Shown here: positions 8,190-11,346 of the stretch, one piece after another
Layout of the letters: the number at the start of each line of letters is the position of its first letter
How positions within the stretch are numbered: position 1 is the first letter of the stretch
Origin: Stramenopiles sp. TOSAG23-6
Lineage: Eukaryota > Sar
Direction: 5' to 3'
Assembly (NCBI GenBank): GCA_900128565.1
Contig: LT636266.1
Span: 1-11,346 of the forward strand
Length of the DNA: 11,346 nucleotides
The notes under the pieces: generated by a model
Databases searched by the model: none
What the model was told of the DNA's origin: nothing
Seen by the model: the letters and a program-made list of their open reading frames with translations, nothing else
Program-made: the position numbers and the translations under genes

Positions 8190-10402
8190 ATGGCATCAAA
8201 AGTCCATCCGTTAGGAATAGACGAAGAGGAAAACGCTGGTGAAATAAAGCAAGACAAAGGTTTCGTGTATGTTCAAGAAGAAAAAAAAACGCCATTTTGG
8301 ATCACTTTATTGGAAAAGTGGAGTACTCGACAGAAAGTCAACAGTTATGCACTTGAATATGAAAGGTTTAAAGAGAATGATAAAAAGCTTTTTTATACTC
8401 TTCGTATTGTTGAGCCTTGGGGATGGGATTTCTTCCATAGTTTTAAACAAATAGATAAGGATGGAAGTGGTCGTATTGACATTGATGAGTTTCTAAAATA
8501 TTATGGCTTCAAAAAAACAAAATATATGGAACGAATATTCCAAGATTTTGATAGAGACAATACTGGCGAATTAGATTATGGTGAGTATGTCACAGCTGTC
8601 TGGAACTACTGTAGTTCTAGTAATAAAGATTTGCTCAAATATGCTTTTGATATGTACGATGAGGATGGCTCAGGAACACTCGATATGTCTGAATGTGATT
8701 CTCTCCTAAGAATGATTTATGGTGAAGAAGCACTTTCATCAGATCTCATTAAAATAATTGACGCCATGGACATAGATGGAGATGGTGAAATTGACTTTCC
8801 AGAATTTTCTAATTATGCACGTAAAAATCCTGTTATAACTCGGCCTCTTATAATTGTGCGAACACACTTAATCAATGAGGTCTGTGGTGCTCGTTATTGG
8901 CAACAAGTTGCAGAATGGCGCGTACGACAATTTGGTGAATTTGCTGAAATTGAAAATATAGTAAATTTTGCGACTCAACGTGAAAAAAAATTGGAAGAAT
9001 TTTTGAAAAGAGACGNAGNANTCAGAGCNAAAAAAAATAGNAAAAAAANAAAAAAAAGCAGGTTTAGTAGCATCGTATAGACAAATAGTAGAATGCCGTC
9101 GAGTTGGAGGACGACCTCTTAGTCGTGCATTACGCTGTTGGGCTGCATTGGAGCAAATAAACCGTGAAGCAAAACAGGCATCAGCACAGAGGGATGATAA
9201 GTTAGCTTCAAAACTTCGTCTAAGTCGTCAAAAGTTTAGAATGTATGTTGAAGAAGCTCTCAAAGAATGTGAAAGGAATTGGCTTATTAAGAAAATAGAA
9301 ATAAAAGACGAAATAATAGATGAAACACACAGAAAAGTGAATCTTTATTTACGTTCTGAAGAAGGCGAAGCATGGAAAGAAAAAAAAGCGGATGAAAAAG
9401 AAATGTGGGACAGAGCAGCTCAGTATGATCAAGAATATGTGATTGAACCCGATAGAAACATTATTATTGAAGAACTTGAAAGTAATTATAGAAAGAAAGC
9501 TATTGCAGCTGCTGAGATTGATGCAGAGAAAAAATATGAAGAAATGAGAGAAATTTGGAAAGGAACAACAAAGGATATACCAAAATTAGTAAAATCAATG
9601 ACAAACTTGATGATAGATCGTATTGTTGACAAAGATAAAGTCATTTATGAGATGATTCTTGGAGCTCCAGCTTTAAGAGGTATCACGGATTCAGATCATT
9701 TGGTCTTTGATCATGAAATAAAGCCTGTGAAGGATGTTGTTGCTGAAGATGAAAGTTTGTTAGAAGAATATGCAAATTACAATTTGTTAGGTACATCCGT
9801 TGGTGATTATCATACGGATAATATACTTGATGAGGTGGAAAAATATGGTGGAAAACCATATTGTCCAAATTGTAAATTTCAAAGTAAGAAAAAAGCAGCA
9901 AAGTTTTGTAAAGAATGTGGTAGTAAATTATTCAAGATGATGTGGGATCCAGATACACAACTTCCTTTTTATGAATGTGTTTTTTCTGGCCAAATTCAGG
10001 TAGACGTTCCAACTGAAGAAGATGTATGTTTTTTTTATACGACATTTTGTACCTAAACAAAATTTAGGTTTTTTTTTTGAACATTTCATTCTGTTTTTTT
10101 TTTCATTTTATTCCCGTGAACATTATTGGAGAAAATTTCGTACTTATTGAATTTAAAATATTACATTGTTTTTAACAATACAGTATGAAAGTGATGCTGC
10201 AAGAGCAGCAAAGATTGCAAAGATTCAACGGGAAGCTGAGGATTTAGCAAAATATAAGGCATCCAAGAAAGGAAAACGAAGAAAAAAGAAAAAAAAAACA
10301 TTGAATCAAATCGAAGAAGATGATCAAATCGAAGAAGATGATCAAATTGAAGAAGATGATCAAATCGAAACAACAAATATTACTCCTGAAGATGAATCTT
10401 AG
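8190..10402 (+). CDS. Four-EF-hand protein with zinc ribbon and lysine/acidic C-terminal tail
   Basis: ATG at 8190 starts a protein of roughly 680 residues. Four complete EF-hand loops lie at residues 89-100 (DKDGSGRIDIDE), 121-132 (DRDNTGELDYGE), 157-168 (DEDGSGTLDMSE) and 194-205 (DIDGDGEIDFPE); all have the acidic ligands and the final Glu, so calcium binding is expected. A charged, probably helical region follows. Then comes a CxxC-x11-CxxC zinc ribbon (Cys codons at 9862, 9871, 9907, 9916), then WDPDTQLPFYEC...SGQ, resembling a WW domain without its second Trp. The last exon encodes a Lys-rich stretch and IEEDDQ repeats. After Asp275 the frame shifts by one within an A-rich stretch with six N bases (9016-9049) and resumes at AGLVASYRQIVECRR; this looks like a homopolymer length error and not a real break. 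One intron lies at 10024-10183. It is a calcium-regulated protein of unknown partner; I cannot name the family. Confidence 0.82.
9016..9054 (+). other. N-containing lysine-codon stretch with a one-base frame shift
   Basis: Six ambiguous bases lie among A-runs. The reading frame upstream (codons from 8190) and the frame downstream (open through AGLVASYRQI to 10023) differ by one base. The stretch would encode a short RAKKN-type basic linker if one base were added or lost. The stop at 9078-9080 in the upstream frame is therefore probably not the natural C terminus. Confidence 0.75.
10024..10183 (+). other. Introner-like intron of EF-hand gene (160 bp, GT-AG)
   Basis: It starts GTATGTTTTTTT and ends AACAATACAG, joining EED to YESDAARA in phase 0. 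It carries the shared core as TACGACATTTTGTACCTAAAC (10038-10058), and a hairpin ACCTAAA (10051-10057) with TTTAGGT (10063-10069). Its outer ends match the AG-free introns (TGTATGTTTT ... AATACA). Cutting at TG...CA, one base earlier, also keeps frame but changes Asp to Glu. Confidence 0.8.
10307..10369 (+). repeat. 18-bp in-frame repeats encoding QIEEDD
   Basis: CAAATCGAAGAAGATGAT lies at 10307-10324 and 10325-10342. A one-base variant is at 10343-10360 and a half unit at 10361-10369. They form the acidic C-terminal tail of the EF-hand protein. Confidence 0.9.
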
Positions 10403-10556
10403 ACGAATTTATAGCTTAAGTAGACGAATAATAAAATAATAGAACATGCAATATCAAAATTTTCTTTTTATATTTTAAAGAATAAATACGCTTTTGATTA
10501 TACTGTATACTACATAGTTGCAAGAATAATACTATTTTTCCTTTTTGATTCAATTT

Positions 10557-11345
10557 TTATACAATTTCAAGAATTACAAAAATAATTGGAAATAATAAAA
10601 GAATAAATAACACAAGTAAAGCGATGTAAATACCATAGCGTGAAGACAAAACTGTTTCTTTTTGTTGACTTCTTTGACTAGATCTTTGATCTAAACATTT
10701 TTTCAAATCTTCATTAATAGCATGTCTTATAAAATCGCGTTTTTCTTTCATATTTTTACCTTTTGCAAGAAAACAACGAGGAACTAATAATTCTGGTGCT
10801 TCAATGAATGTCTCATGAAATCTTGGACTTTCATCTGTAGTTAGATGTTGTTGCATAGAGTCACGTAATTGGCAAATTTCTAGTGGCGGATTTTTCCCTC
10901 CATAAAACATCTTATTTCGTTCAATACATTCTTTATTTGTTGTATCTGTCAGTGCTTTACTCATTTTAGCATCATTATTGTTTGATATTGATAAATCAAA
11001 CAAATTTTGTGCCACACTTTGAATGATAACATCCTCTGCTTCTTTCATCTCATTAGTATCCGCTTGTGAAGCATCTTGACTTGTATGACGATCAGTATTG
11101 GTTGTATCCGCTTGTGAAGCATCAACACTTGTATCATTATCAGTATTGGTTGTATCCGCTTGTGAAGCATCAACACTTGTATCATTGTTAACATTTGCAA
11201 AACGTTCCAAAAATCTAGATTTTTTTGAAGATGTTTTTCCTTTTTTTTTAGATTTTTTTGAAGACAAGTGTGCTTGCGCACCCTTGGTGTGGCAACTTAC
11301 CAAAAGGTTCGGAACCCGGTAATCAAAAAAGAAATTCTGGGATCT
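10557..11345 (-). CDS. Hypothetical tail-anchored membrane protein, right-arm copy (5' partial)
   Basis: Reverse-complement copy of 2-790. The stop is at 10557-10559 and the frame stays open to the window edge. The hydrophobic C-terminal anchor is encoded at about 10560-10640. It faces the EF-hand gene tail to tail. Confidence 0.58.
   Translation of the reverse strand, partial: RSQNFFFDYRVPNLLVSCHTKGAQAHLSSKKSKKKGKTSSKKSRFLERFANVNNDTSVDASQADTTNTDNDTSVDASQADTTNTDRHTSQDASQADTNEMKEAEDVIIQSVAQNLFDLSISNNNDAKMSKALTDTTNKECIERNKMFYGGKNPPLEICQLRDSMQQHLTTDESPRFHETFIEAPELLVPRCFLAKGKNMKEKRDFIRHAINEDLKKCLDQRSSQRSQQKETVLSSRYGIYIALLVLFILLLFPIIFVILEIV
11043..11186 (-). repeat. Three tandem 48-bp in-frame repeats, right-arm copy
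   Basis: Mirror of 161-304, encoding the DASQADT-containing 16-residue units. Confidence 0.88.
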
Positions 11346-11346
11346 G

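Larger units (their letters stand above)
1..11346. repeat. Window-long perfect inverted repeat (5673 bp arms, no spacer)
   Basis: The sequence reads the same on both strands: the first bases (CAGATCCCAG) are the reverse complement of the last, every gene at position x on one strand recurs at 11347-x on the other, and I found no arm-specific difference where I compared the arms. The ambiguous bases are mirrored too (2298/9049, 2306/9041, 2318/9029, 2326/9021, 2328/9019, 2331/9016, 5130/6217, 5134/6213, 5136/6211). Two natural copies would not share unresolved base calls, so the arms most probably come from one consensus. The symmetry axis coincides with the window midpoint, suggesting the window is a whole contig. 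Confidence 0.98.

Noticed and set aside
10481-10486. AATAAA as polyadenylation signal of the EF-hand gene
   Set aside because: In DNA this AT-rich the hexamer is expected by chance, and the signal used by this lineage is unknown.
1-11346. Two paralogous copies of each gene
   Set aside because: Exact identity, including unresolved bases, means one locus represented twice.

Overview
This window is a single perfect inverted repeat. Bases 1-5673 and 5674-11346 are exact reverse complements with no spacer, and the axis lies in a run of 25 T followed by 25 A (5649-5698). Even the ambiguous N bases are mirrored, so there is about 5.67 kb of independent sequence and every gene appears twice. An assembly or amplification fold-back is the likeliest cause. 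A real hairpin or palindromic chromosome end is not excluded, but nothing such as telomere repeats supports it.

The DNA is nuclear DNA of an AT-rich, gene-dense microbial eukaryote using the standard code. The evidence is an eIF5A with its hypusination loop, a protein with four canonical EF-hands, a phosphoinositide 3-kinase-like kinase motif, a tail-anchored membrane protein, and short A/T-rich introns starting GTATGT. I cannot name the lineage. A free-living protist, perhaps from a single-cell or metagenome assembly, is my inference.

Layout of one arm, from the outer edge to the axis (left arm coordinates): an edge-truncated tail-anchored protein with 48-bp repeats (2-790, +); a convergent gene for an EF-hand / zinc-ribbon protein with one intron and an N-containing homopolymer frameshift (945-3157, -); a 295-bp divergent promoter region; an intronless eIF5A gene (3453-4220, +); a 383-bp convergent spacer with an (AT)10 microsatellite; and a multi-intron gene fragment whose visible 5' end is a PI3K-type DLRQD exon and whose 3' part is HAD-like and then repetitive (4604-5580, -). 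The right arm mirrors this.

The most interesting items that do not depend on the palindrome are two. First, a family of short introns shares ends (TGTATGTTTT ... AATACA), a 20-bp internal core and A/T hairpins. Two of them contain no AG dinucleotide, yet join the reading frame perfectly across a 5-6 bp direct repeat, so they look like introner-type elements with non-canonical splice ends. Second, the eIF5A carries an extra N-terminal domain that reads as a degenerate duplicate of its own hypusine-bearing domain. The genes are neighbours with no evident shared pathway; eIF5A and the EF-hand gene share a divergent upstream region.
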